Shown in pieces: positions 42,265-50,643 of a DNA stretch of 64,000 nt (within the stretch, counting starts at the first letter, position 1; every line of letters begins with the position of its first letter). Where the stretch lies: assembly GCF_000698555.1 (NCBI RefSeq), contig NZ_JFHE01000026.1:1-64000 (forward strand), given 5' to 3'. The translations under genes and the position numbers were made by a program. Source of the DNA: Caballeronia grimmiae. GTDB taxonomy: Bacteria > Pseudomonadota > Gammaproteobacteria > Burkholderiales > Burkholderiaceae. Below the pieces are notes generated by a model, which worked only from the letters and a program-made list of their open reading frames with translations, did not search any database and had not been told where the DNA came from.

Positions 42265-42355
42265 CTATCGATATGCGATCGAGAGGCGTGAATGCATCGC
42301 GGAGCGCGAGCGGTTCGTCATCCTGAGTGACTGGCCGCCCCGCATATATCGATAG
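42265..42355. promoter_or_regulatory. divergent promoter with two TATCGATA-type motifs
   Basis: CTATCGATATG (42265-42275) and ATATCGATAG (42346-42355) are near-inverted copies of each other, 80 bp apart, between the metQ-like and permease genes. They share the CATATCGATA core with the palindrome at 40741. Looping by one regulator bound to both is possible. Confidence 0.45.
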
Positions 42356-42433
42356 TCGAATCCATTGATTCACTTCGGCGTCGCGCCTCGCTACGCTGCG
42401 CAACATCAATCGTGCTGTCCTCAGGCCATACTC

Positions 42434-43456
42434 ATGTCCACACGCATTCAAACGCTCGATACAGGCGGCATCGCGCCGGCGCACGAGACCGCGCCGGGGC
42501 CGCTCGTTCCGCAGCGCAAGACGCTCGTCGCGGCGCTCGCCACCCTCGGCTGGCTCGGCGGAGCGGCGCTCACACAATGGTGGCCCGCGCTCGACGACTG
42601 GCCTGATACGCGCGAGCTGCTGGTTCTCAAGCTCCTGCTAGCGCTGGCCGGTGCGCTGTTGTTCGCTGGCAGTCTGAGGCACGCGCGCTTGGCCGCGAAG
42701 TGGATCGAGACCGCGCCGTGGCTGCTCGCGCTGGCGATCGGCATCACGGCGTGGGAGGCCGTCACCGCGCAGCTCGAATGGCTGCCGCGTCCCTTCTTCG
42801 CGCCGCCGCAGGCGCTCATCGCCGTCTTCTTCGACGATCTGCCGCGCCTGTCTTCCAGCGTCGGTCATTCGTTCGTCCTGCTCGCTTATGGCTACGTGCT
42901 GGGCGCGCTCACGGGGTTCATCGTCGGCGTCTCGATCGGCTGGTCGCGCGCGGTCGGTTACTGGCTGCATCCGGTATTGCGCCTGATCGGGCCGTTGCCC
43001 GCGACGGCGTGGCTGCCGCTCGCGTTCTTCTTCTTTCCATCGAGCTTCTCCGCGAGCGTGTTTCTCATCGCGCTCGCGACGGGCTTTCCCGTGGCCGTTC
43101 TGACCTGGTCGGGCGTGGCGGGCGTCAACAAGGCGTTCTACGACGTCGCCCGCACGCTCGGCGCGAAACCCTCGTTCCTCATTTTGCGAGTCGCGATTCC
43201 GGCCGCCTTGCCGAACGTGTTCGTCGGCCTGTTCATGGGCCTGGGCGCATCGTTTTCGGTGCTGATCGTCGCCGAGATGATGGGCGTGAAGGCGGGCCTC
43301 GGCTGGTATCTGCAATGGGCGCAGGGCTGGGCCGCGTATTCGAACATGTATGCCGCGCTGCTCGTCATGGCGCTGATGTGCTCCGGGCTCATTACCTTGC
43401 TGTTCAAACTGCGCGACCGGCTGCTGAGCTGGCAGAAGGGGGTGCTCAAATGGTAG
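42434..43456 (+). CDS. ABC transporter permease (SsuC-like) with N-terminal extension
   Basis: This is a 340-residue inner-membrane permease. The C-terminal 260 residues form the normal BPD_transp_1 domain, with the EAA loop VARTLGAKPSFLILRVAIPA and AEMMGVKAGLGWYL. About 90 extra N-terminal residues contain two further hydrophobic segments (about 32-50 and 66-83) after a Pro/Ala-rich start. The ATG at 42434 is the first plausible start. The gene overlaps the ATPase gene that follows by 7 bases. It forms transporter 2 together with the ATPase and the Tat-type binding protein. The extension is unusual compared with the 263-residue permease at 37976. Confidence 0.9.
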   Translation: MSTRIQTLDTGGIAPAHETAPGPLVPQRKTLVAALATLGWLGGAALTQWWPALDDWPDTRELLVLKLLLALAGALLFAGSLRHARLAAKWIETAPWLLALAIGITAWEAVTAQLEWLPRPFFAPPQALIAVFFDDLPRLSSSVGHSFVLLAYGYVLGALTGFIVGVSIGWSRAVGYWLHPVLRLIGPLPATAWLPLAFFFFPSSFSASVFLIALATGFPVAVLTWSGVAGVNKAFYDVARTLGAKPSFLILRVAIPAALPNVFVGLFMGLGASFSVLIVAEMMGVKAGLGWYLQWAQGWAAYSNMYAALLVMALMCSGLITLLFKLRDRLLSWQKGVLKW

Positions 43457-44259
43457 GCGCATCGGCATTGCGGGCGGGGACGCCGGTCGCGAAAGGAGCG
43501 CGCATCGAGGTGGATCACGTCGGTCATGCGTTCGCGCTTAAAGGCGAAACGCTGCCCGTACTAGACGACATCTGCCTCACGGTCGAACCCGGCGAGTTCG
43601 TCGCGCTGCTGGGCCCGAGCGGATGCGGCAAGTCCACCTTGCTGCGGCTCGTCGCGGGTCTCGACCGCCCGCTGAAAGGCGCGCTGCACGAGGATGGCGC
43701 GCCGATCGCCGGTCCCGATCCGTCGCGCGTGGTCGTGTTTCAGGATCCGACGCTGTTCCCGTGGCGCACGGTACGCGAGAACGTCGGTCTGGGACCGCAG
43801 GCGCAGGGTGCGCTGAAGGACAGGCATGCGCGCCGCGATGTCCATGCGCGCATCGATGCCGCGCTGGAACTGGTCGGCCTCACTGCATTCGCGCACGCAC
43901 ATCCGCATCAGCTCTCGGGCGGCATGGCGCAGCGCGCGGCGCTGGCGCGCGCGCTGGTCAACGATCCGCGTCTGCTCGTGCTCGACGAACCGTTCGGCAA
44001 GCTCGACTCGCTCACGCGCATTCGCATGCAGGGCGAGCTGGTGCGGCTGTGGCAGCGCGCGAACTTCTCCGTGCTGCTCGTCACGCACGACGTCGAAGAA
44101 GCACTGTTCGTGGCGAATCGCGTGATCGTGCTGTCAGAGCGCCCGGCGCGCATCGTGACGGAAGTGCGCAACGACCTGCCTTATCCGCGTCATCGCGACG
44201 ACCCGAAACTCGTCGGGTTGCGGCGTGAAGTGCTCGGGCGACTTGGGCTCGCGGCCTGA
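43450..44259 (+). CDS. ABC transporter ATP-binding protein (SsuB-like)
   Basis: This is a 269-residue importer ATPase. Walker A is GPSGCGKST near 54-62, the Q-loop is VVFQDPTLFPW, the signature is LSGGMAQR near 157, Walker B is LLVLDEPFGKLD, and the H-loop is in LVTHDVEEA. It starts at 43450 inside the end of the permease gene (ATGGTAG overlap), indicating coupling, and is followed after 19 bp by the binding-protein gene. It is the second complete sulfonate/nitrate-class importer in the window. Confidence 0.94.
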   Translation: MVGASALRAGTPVAKGARIEVDHVGHAFALKGETLPVLDDICLTVEPGEFVALLGPSGCGKSTLLRLVAGLDRPLKGALHEDGAPIAGPDPSRVVVFQDPTLFPWRTVRENVGLGPQAQGALKDRHARRDVHARIDAALELVGLTAFAHAHPHQLSGGMAQRAALARALVNDPRLLVLDEPFGKLDSLTRIRMQGELVRLWQRANFSVLLVTHDVEEALFVANRVIVLSERPARIVTEVRNDLPYPRHRDDPKLVGLRREVLGRLGLAA

Positions 44260-44278
44260 TCAAAAAGGAAACGATACG

Positions 44279-45301
44279 ATGCACACCCTGCTGAACGATC
44301 CGTCACGACGTGCGTGGCTCAGGAAAACCGCCTGGAGCGCGGGCGGTCTCGCACTCGCGGGCGCGAGTTTCGGCTTGCCCGCCACGCGCGCGTCAGCCGA
44401 TGAAAACCTCAAAAAACTCAAGCTCTCATGGAACGCGGGTGGCATCTGCACGGCGCCCGTGCCGGTGGCCGTGAAGGAGGGCTTCTTCCATAAGCACGGG
44501 CTGGACGTGGAACTCGTCAACTTCGCGGGCTCCACGGACCAGTTGCTGGAAGCCATAGCGACAGGCAAATCCGATGCGGGCGTCGGCATGGCGCTGCGCT
44601 GGATCAAGCCGCTGGAGCAGGGCTTCGACGTGAAGCTGACCGCGGGCATCCACGGCGGCTGCATGCGCGTGCTGTCGGCGAAGTCATCGGGCATCGTGGA
44701 TTTGCAAGGTCTGAAGGGGCGCACCATCGGCGTGAGCGACATGGCCAGTCCCGCGAAGAACTTCTTCGCGATCAGCTTCAGGAAGATCGGCGTCGATCCG
44801 GAAAACGAAGTGCACTGGCGCCAGTACCCCGCGCCGCTTCTTGGCGAAGCCTTGAAAAAGGGCGAAGTGCAGGCCATTGCCGACGGCGATCCGACCATCT
44901 GGAACCTGCGCGAGTCGGATCATCTCTACGAGGTCTCGAACAACTTGTGCGGCGAATATGCGAACCGCGTGTGCTGCGTGCTCGGCGTGCGCGGCTCGCT
45001 CGTGCGCAAGGACCGCGCGACGGCGCAGGCGCTGACCCAGGCGCTGCTCGAAGCGACCGAGTGGACGGCAAACCATCCCGATGAAGCCGCCGCCATCTTC
45101 GCGCCCAATGCGCCGAGCGCCAATGTCGCGCAACTCGCGGCGATGTTGCGCAGCCACACGCATCACCATCATCCGACGGGCGATGCCTTCAAGGAGGAAA
45201 TCGCGCTATATGCGGACGATCTGAAGTCGGTCGGTGTGATCAATGCCGGCACCGACAGCAACCGCTTCGCGACGCGCGTGTTCTCCGATGTCATTGCGTG
45301 A
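44279..45301 (+). CDS. ABC transporter substrate-binding protein, Tat-exported (SsuA/NrtA-like)
   Basis: This 340-residue periplasmic binding protein has a twin-arginine signal, SRRAWLRK at about 9-16, then a hydrophobic stretch to FGLPATRASADEN. Export by the Tat route implies folding before export, sometimes with a bound cofactor. The mature part has the two-lobe NMT1/THI5-like pattern (GFFHKHGLDVELVNFAGSTD, GRTIGVSDMASPAKNFF). A late run of four His (SHTHHHHPTG, about 295-304) could bind metal, though it may be incidental. A GGAAACG site precedes the ATG. It is the third gene of transporter 2, followed by a flavoprotein gene. Confidence 0.9.
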   Translation: MHTLLNDPSRRAWLRKTAWSAGGLALAGASFGLPATRASADENLKKLKLSWNAGGICTAPVPVAVKEGFFHKHGLDVELVNFAGSTDQLLEAIATGKSDAGVGMALRWIKPLEQGFDVKLTAGIHGGCMRVLSAKSSGIVDLQGLKGRTIGVSDMASPAKNFFAISFRKIGVDPENEVHWRQYPAPLLGEALKKGEVQAIADGDPTIWNLRESDHLYEVSNNLCGEYANRVCCVLGVRGSLVRKDRATAQALTQALLEATEWTANHPDEAAAIFAPNAPSANVAQLAAMLRSHTHHHHPTGDAFKEEIALYADDLKSVGVINAGTDSNRFATRVFSDVIA

Positions 45302-45317
45302 CCACCCCGAAAAGCCC

Positions 45318-46757
45318 ATGAGCGAATCGAACCACTCACACGACCAGCACGCGCTCGACACGCTGTGTCTCATCGGCCCCGATCCGGAGAACTGGGTCGT
45401 CGCGCGGCCGGGCATCGACCATAACGTATTGATCGTCGGCGGCGGACAAACCGGTGCGGCGTTCGCGTTCGCGTTGCGTCGCGCGGGCATCGGCGGGGTC
45501 AGCGTGATCGACGCCGCGCCCGACGAAGCGCGCGCGGGCTCATGGACCAATTACGCGCGGATGAATCGCCTGCGCACGCCGAAGAGTCTGCCCGGACCTG
45601 AAGGGGGCGTGCCGGGGTTGAGCTTTCAGGCGTGGCACGAGGCGCGTCACGGCGAGGCGTCGTATGCCGATATCGAGCGGATTGGGCGCAGGCAATGGGC
45701 CGACTATCTCGCGTGGTATCGCGCGTTTCTCGGCATTCCGGTTCGCTATGGCACAACGCTCACGCTCATCGAGCCACAAGGCGCGCATTTCCGCCTGCAT
45801 TTGACGGTGCGCACGGAACGCGGCGTCGAGCTGCGCGTCGAGACGGCGCGCAAGATCATTCTCGGCAACGGCGTATCGGGCAACGGGCGGCCGAACATCG
45901 TGCCGCCGCTGGCGTCGCTGCCGGCCACGCATCTGGCGCATACGTCCGATGCGATCGATTTCGCGTCGCTCGCGGGCAAGACGGTTGCGGTGATCGGCGG
46001 CGCGGCATCGGCCTTCGATGCGGCGGCGGCCGCACTCGAAGCCGGCGCGCGCGACGTGCATCTGTTCGTGCGGCGCGCGACATTGCCTGCGGTCCCGGTG
46101 AGCCGCGCACGGGCGTATCCCGGCGCGTACGATAACTTTCCCTCGCTGCCGGATGCCGTGCGCTGGCGGCAGGCGCTGCGTTTCCGTCGCGCGGGCTCGA
46201 CCGCGCCCGCCGACGCTATCGAACGCGTGGCGCGTCATGCCAACTTCCATCTGCATCTGGGTGCGCCCTGGCATGAAGCCTTCGTCGATGGCGGGCGCGT
46301 GCGCGCGCGTGCGGCAGACGGCGCGTTCGAATTCGACTTCGTGATCGCGGGAACGGGCTACGCCGTCGATCTGCATGCACGGCCCGAGCTTGCGGGCATC
46401 GCCGATCATGTGCTGCTCTGGCGCGACCGCTATACGCCGCCATCCGGCGAACGCGATGATGCGCTCGGCGCGCATCCCTACCTCGGCGATGCGCTCGAAT
46501 ATATCGAGAAGCGGCCCGGCGAGGCATCGTTCCTGAAGAACATTCACGTCTTCAATCCGGCAGGATTCGTGAGCCGCGGCGTGCCGGTCGGCGACGTGCC
46601 GTGCATGAAGCGCGATATTCCGGCAGTCGTACGGCGCATCAGCCGGGACCTGTTCCTGGAGGATCTCGAAGCGCATGAAGCCCGCATGGGCGGCGATGTT
46701 CCAGCTGACTTCGACGAGGCGGCTTACGCGGATCGCGTGTATCGCCAGGCGGGTTAG
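45318..46757 (+). CDS. FAD/NAD(P)-binding flavoprotein monooxygenase-like protein
   Basis: This 479-residue protein has two dinucleotide-binding motifs: VLIVGGGQTGAA (38-48) for FAD and VAVIGGAASAFDAAA (about 223-237) for NAD(P)H, and a late ATG-type motif VIAGTGYAVDL. This two-Rossmann layout is that of group B flavin monooxygenases (FMO/BVMO/ornithine hydroxylase types). It starts at 45318, 16 bp after the binding-protein gene, with a weak ribosome site; 45288 is an alternative overlapping start. Between transporter 2 and a sulfite dehydrogenase pair, it may oxygenate an imported sulfur compound so that sulfite is released. The specific reaction is unknown. Confidence 0.82.
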   Translation: MSESNHSHDQHALDTLCLIGPDPENWVVARPGIDHNVLIVGGGQTGAAFAFALRRAGIGGVSVIDAAPDEARAGSWTNYARMNRLRTPKSLPGPEGGVPGLSFQAWHEARHGEASYADIERIGRRQWADYLAWYRAFLGIPVRYGTTLTLIEPQGAHFRLHLTVRTERGVELRVETARKIILGNGVSGNGRPNIVPPLASLPATHLAHTSDAIDFASLAGKTVAVIGGAASAFDAAAAALEAGARDVHLFVRRATLPAVPVSRARAYPGAYDNFPSLPDAVRWRQALRFRRAGSTAPADAIERVARHANFHLHLGAPWHEAFVDGGRVRARAADGAFEFDFVIAGTGYAVDLHARPELAGIADHVLLWRDRYTPPSGERDDALGAHPYLGDALEYIEKRPGEASFLKNIHVFNPAGFVSRGVPVGDVPCMKRDIPAVVRRISRDLFLEDLEAHEARMGGDVPADFDEAAYADRVYRQAG

Positions 46758-46928
46758 CGGGCGAGGCGGCCCGTATCGCCGTCATTGCATTCCCAGGCGC
46801 GCCTTGGACGATGGCGCTCGAGCAATCCTTGTCGTTTGCATAGCCGCAATCTCGAATGGGAATCCCGAAACGGCGACCCATGACCGCGCGTGCAACTGTC
46901 TGTCTTTCTTCTGCCCGACTCATCGAGC

Positions 46929-48245
46929 ATGCCGAAAATTCCGCGTTTTTCATCGTTTTCCGCCAAAAGGCCCGTCGATCCGGCGAAGCCCGCGCAACAA
47001 TCCCCCGCGTCGCCGCGACGCCGGATGCTGGGCGGCCTCGCGCTGTCGGCTGTCGTGACGCCTCACGCGAATGCGGCGTCGGGGCTGTTGCAGCCGCTCA
47101 GCGTCGAGCCGTGGACGCGCATGCCCGGCGCGCCGATTCTCGACCATCCCTATGGCCAGCCATCCGCGCACGAATCCAACGTCGTGCGCCGCGCGGCACG
47201 TGCGTGGCCGGTGCCGGGCGCGGCTTCGTCGCTCACGCCGCTCGCCGATCTGCAAGGCGCGATCACTCCGAGCGGGCTCGTCTATGAGCGTCATCATGCC
47301 GGTGTGCCGGATATCGATCCGGACCAGCACCGGCTCGTGATTCACGGCCTCGTGCGCGAGCCGAAGCTCTTCACGATGGACGACTTGCTGCGGCTGCCTT
47401 CCGAATCGCGCGTGCACTTTCTCGAATGTTCGGGCAATACCGGGAGCGAATGGAAAGGGCCGAGCGGGCTGCCCGTTCAGCTCACGCACGGGCTTCTGTC
47501 GTGCTGCGAGTGGACCGGCGTGCGGCTTTCGACGTTGATCGAGGCCGCCGGCGGGGTCGCTGCAAACGAGCGCCAGGAACCGCGCTGGATTCTCGCGGAG
47601 GGCGCGGATGCCGCCGCGATGACGCGCAGCCTGCCGCTCGATCGCGTGCTCGATCGCGCGCTCGTCGTGTATGCGCAGAACGGCGAGCGCCTGCGGCCGG
47701 AGAACGGCTATCCGCTGCGGCTTCTGATCCCTGGCTTCGAAGGCAATACCAATGTGAAGTGGCTGCGCAGGCTGAAGCTCGTCGACGCGCCGCTCGAAAC
47801 GCGCGAGGAAACGTCGAAATACACGAACCTGCTGGCCGATGGCCGCGCCCGCCAGTTCGTTTTCGAGATGGATGCGAAATCGGTCATCACGCGGCCATCG
47901 CCCGGGCACACATTGACGACCCGCGGCTACTACCCGATCGTGGGGCTGGCCTGGTCGGGACGTGGCGCGATTCGTCAGGTCGAAGTGTCCGTCGATGGCG
48001 GCCGGTCATGGCAGCAGGCCCGGCTCGACGGGCCGCCCAGGGATCGCGCGCTCACGCGTTTTCATGCGGGATGGGTGTGGAACGGCGAGCCGGCCACGAT
48101 CCTCTCGCGGGCGACGGACTCGACCGGGTACATCCAGCCCACGCGCGAGGCGCTGGTCGCGGCGCGCGGGCTGAACTCGATTTACCACTACAACGGCATT
48201 CAGCAATGGCGCGTCTACGCCGATGGCAGCGTAAAAAATGCATAG
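46929..48245 (+). CDS. SoxC-like molybdopterin sulfite dehydrogenase subunit
   Basis: This is a 438-residue periplasmic molybdoenzyme of the sulfite oxidase family. The twin-arginine signal SPRRRMLGGLALSAVV lies at about 28-43. The Moco domain matches SoxC (GLVYERHHAGVPDIDP, LVIHGLV), with the molybdenum-ligand Cys at 167 in HFLECSGNTGSEW; the C-terminal dimerisation domain has VEVSVDGGRSWQQARL. It oxidises sulfite (or protein-bound sulfur in the Sox system) and passes electrons to the cytochrome encoded next, whose start overlaps by 8 bases. No soxXYZAB is nearby, so free sulfite from organosulfonate cleavage is the likely substrate. Confidence 0.9.
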   Translation: MPKIPRFSSFSAKRPVDPAKPAQQSPASPRRRMLGGLALSAVVTPHANAASGLLQPLSVEPWTRMPGAPILDHPYGQPSAHESNVVRRAARAWPVPGAASSLTPLADLQGAITPSGLVYERHHAGVPDIDPDQHRLVIHGLVREPKLFTMDDLLRLPSESRVHFLECSGNTGSEWKGPSGLPVQLTHGLLSCCEWTGVRLSTLIEAAGGVAANERQEPRWILAEGADAAAMTRSLPLDRVLDRALVVYAQNGERLRPENGYPLRLLIPGFEGNTNVKWLRRLKLVDAPLETREETSKYTNLLADGRARQFVFEMDAKSVITRPSPGHTLTTRGYYPIVGLAWSGRGAIRQVEVSVDGGRSWQQARLDGPPRDRALTRFHAGWVWNGEPATILSRATDSTGYIQPTREALVAARGLNSIYHYNGIQQWRVYADGSVKNA

Positions 48246-48846
48246 GGAATCAGCTCGACAACGTCGTTCCGTGCGTCCGCTGATCGCGGGCCTGACGGCG
48301 CTCTGCCTGGCCGCCTGCTCGGCGCCGTCGCGGGACGGGCGCGCATCGCGGTCCACGACGGATGATGCGACGGCTCGCGCCGCCATCGGCACGATCGGCA
48401 CGCCCGTGAGCGCGGCGGACATCGCCGCGTGGAACATCGATATCGCGCCTGACGGTCACGGCCTCCCTGCGGGCAGTGGCGACGTGGCGACCGGCGCGCG
48501 GATCTTCGCCGCAAAGTGCGCCGCGTGCCACGGCGCGAAAGGCGAGGGCGTGCTGGGCGACCGGCTGATCGGCGGGCGTGGCACGCTCACGAGCGCGAAC
48601 CCGGTGCGCACGGTCGGAAGCTACTGGCCGTACGCGACGACACTCTTCGATTACATCCGCCGCGCCATGCCTTATAACGCGCCGCAATCGTTGAGCGCGG
48701 ACGAGGTCTATGCAGTGAGCGCGTGGATCCTGAATCAGAATGGCGTCGTTGCCGACGACGCTCGTCTCGATGCGCGTTCGCTGGCCGCCATCCGCATGCC
48801 GAACCGCGATGGATTCGTTCCGGACCCGCGACCGGGCCGCCTTTAA
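48238..48846 (+). CDS. SoxD/SorB-like c-type cytochrome, probable lipoprotein
   Basis: This 202-residue monohaem cytochrome c accepts electrons from the adjacent molybdoenzyme. A lipobox LAAC ends at Cys27 (TALCLAACSAP), suggesting a membrane-anchored lipoprotein. The haem site is CAACH at 94-98, with the distal ligand probably Met144 in RAMPYNAP. DRLIGGRGTLTS, TVGSYWPYATTLFDYIRR and the MPNRDGFVPDPR tail match the SoxD cytochrome domain. It overlaps the SoxC-like gene by 8 bases, so the two form a heterodimer operon. Full SoxD is usually longer and diheme; this shorter form is closer in architecture to SorB. Confidence 0.9.
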   Translation: MHRESARQRRSVRPLIAGLTALCLAACSAPSRDGRASRSTTDDATARAAIGTIGTPVSAADIAAWNIDIAPDGHGLPAGSGDVATGARIFAAKCAACHGAKGEGVLGDRLIGGRGTLTSANPVRTVGSYWPYATTLFDYIRRAMPYNAPQSLSADEVYAVSAWILNQNGVVADDARLDARSLAAIRMPNRDGFVPDPRPGRL

Positions 48847-49020
48847 GCGGAATGTCCGCGGCTCGACCGGGACCCGCCCTCTGTGCTACGGGTCTTGATC
48901 CGATAGCAAAAGCATTGGCTTGGAATGCGTGGCATGCCGTAATGATGGATCGATGCCGCCGGTGATTTGCGATCGCCGAAGGATTGTTGGGTGGTGCGTT
49001 CGTTCCTCAAGCGGTCAGGT

Positions 49021-49782
49021 TCAACGAGACACCGCGGCGTTCTCCTGGAAACGCTGGAATGCATCGAACAGCCGGGCGCGTAGCCGTGCAAGCTCGGGAT
49101 CGCGGCGATCGCGGGGACGCGGCAGCCCGACGGTCAGTTCGCCGTCGAGGCGTCCGGGATCGGCGGCGAGCATCAGCACGCGGTCGCCGAGGTAGAGCGC
49201 CTCGTCCAGGTCGTGCGTGACGACGATGGCGCTGGCGCCGTGGCGCGCCACGATATCGAGCAGCAATCCCTGCAGATGCATGCGCGTCATGGCGTCGACG
49301 GCGCTGAAGGGCTCGTCGAGCAACAGCACTTCCGGCTCGCCGAACAGACCGCGAGCGATCGCCGCGCGCTGCGCCATGCCGCCGGACAGCGCCGAGGGCA
49401 GCGCATCGGCCGCGTCGGTCAGTTGCACCTCGTTCAGCAACCGCGCCACACGCGGATCGCGACCGCCGCGCCGGCCCGCCGCGAAGCCGACGTTGTCGGC
49501 GACGCTGAGCCACGGTAACAGGCGCGGCTCCTGGAAGATCACGCCGACGCGCGGCGACGGTCCGTCGAGCGGCGTGCCGTCCAGCGTCACCGCGCCGCGA
49601 TAATCACGGTCGATGCCCGCGACGATGCGCAGGAGCGTGCTCTTGCCGCATCCGCTCGGGCCGACGAGACAGACGATCTCGCCACGCCTCACGGTCAGCG
49701 CAACATCGGCGAGCACGGTGCGTTGCGCATAGCTTTTGCGCACGACACGCGCTTCGAGCAGAACAGGCGGCGCAAGGGTCAT
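49021..49782 (-). CDS. ABC transporter ATP-binding protein (SsuB-like)
   Basis: This is a 253-residue importer ATPase. Walker A is GPSGCGKST near 43-51, the Q-loop is VIFQEPRLLPW, the signature is LSGGMAQR near 137, Walker B is VLLLDEPFSAVD, and the H-loop is in VVTHDLDEA. The ATG at 49782 overlaps the stop of the permease gene by 4 bases (ATGA); upstream codons in this frame run into the permease gene. It is the last gene of the minus-strand transporter 3, which faces away from the DUF3088-like and monooxygenase genes at 51875. Confidence 0.93.
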   Translation of the reverse strand: MTLAPPVLLEARVVRKSYAQRTVLADVALTVRRGEIVCLVGPSGCGKSTLLRIVAGIDRDYRGAVTLDGTPLDGPSPRVGVIFQEPRLLPWLSVADNVGFAAGRRGGRDPRVARLLNEVQLTDAADALPSALSGGMAQRAAIARGLFGEPEVLLLDEPFSAVDAMTRMHLQGLLLDIVARHGASAIVVTHDLDEALYLGDRVLMLAADPGRLDGELTVGLPRPRDRRDPELARLRARLFDAFQRFQENAAVSR

Positions 49783-50630
49783 CGCCCCTCCTTGCGCGCG
49801 GCGCCGTCGAAGGCGTCGCGCCAGGCGAGCAGACGCGTCTCGATGCGGCGCATCGCGCCGTCGCTGAGCTTGCCGAGCAGCGCGAGCAGGAGAATCGCGC
49901 CGAACACGAGATCGGGGCGGCCGGTCTCGCGGCCATCGCTCAGCATGAAGCCGAGACCCCGCGTGGCGGCGATCAGCTCGGCCGCGACCATGAACATCCA
50001 TGCGAGACTGAGGCCGGTGCGCAGCCCGGTCACGATCTGCGGCAGCGCGGCGGGCAGAAGGATGCGCCGGAACAGCGCAAACGAACCCAGCCGGTACACC
50101 GCGCCGAGTTCGACGAACTTGCGATCCACGCCGCGAATGCCTGCGACCACCGCGAGATGCACCGGAAAGAATGCGCCGATGGCGATCAGCGTGATCTTCG
50201 GCGCTTCGTCGATGCCGAGCCATAGCAGCAACAGCGGCACCCACGCGAGCGACGGAATCGAGCGCAACGCCTGAAAGGTCGGTTCGAGGAGCGCCTCGAT
50301 GCGGCGCGAAAGCCCCATCGCCGCGCCGACGACGAGCGCGAGCCCCGCGCCCGCGCCGAACCCCGCGAAGACGCGCAAGGTGCTCGCGCCGATGTGCCTC
50401 GCGACGCGCGCCGCGCCCATGTGCGCTAGCGTGGCCAGAATCTCGCTGGGCGCGGGAATCAGGTGATCGGGCAGCCAGTCTGCGCGCACCGCAAGCTCGA
50501 CCGCCGCGAGCGCGGCGAACGGCAGCGCGATGCCGGCGATGCGCCAGATCCGCAACGCATCGCGCGGCCCGGGCGATGGCGAACCGAGTGCGGGCGCGAG
50601 CGCGTCGCGGCGTGTGGCGGTATTGGTCAT
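49779..50630 (-). CDS. ABC transporter permease (SsuC-like)
   Basis: This is a 283-residue inner-membrane permease with about six helices. The EAA loop is LGAVYRLGSFALFRRILLPA, followed by GLRTGLSLAWMFMVAAELIA and GLGFMLSDGRETGRPD, the pattern of SsuC-type sulfonate permeases. It lies 13 bp downstream of the binding-protein gene and overlaps the ATPase gene by 4 bases. It forms transporter 3 of the organosulfur island. Confidence 0.93.
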   Translation of the reverse strand: MTNTATRRDALAPALGSPSPGPRDALRIWRIAGIALPFAALAAVELAVRADWLPDHLIPAPSEILATLAHMGAARVARHIGASTLRVFAGFGAGAGLALVVGAAMGLSRRIEALLEPTFQALRSIPSLAWVPLLLLWLGIDEAPKITLIAIGAFFPVHLAVVAGIRGVDRKFVELGAVYRLGSFALFRRILLPAALPQIVTGLRTGLSLAWMFMVAAELIAATRGLGFMLSDGRETGRPDLVFGAILLLALLGKLSDGAMRRIETRLLAWRDAFDGAARKEGR

Positions 50631-50643
50631 CTTTGCGGGAAAA

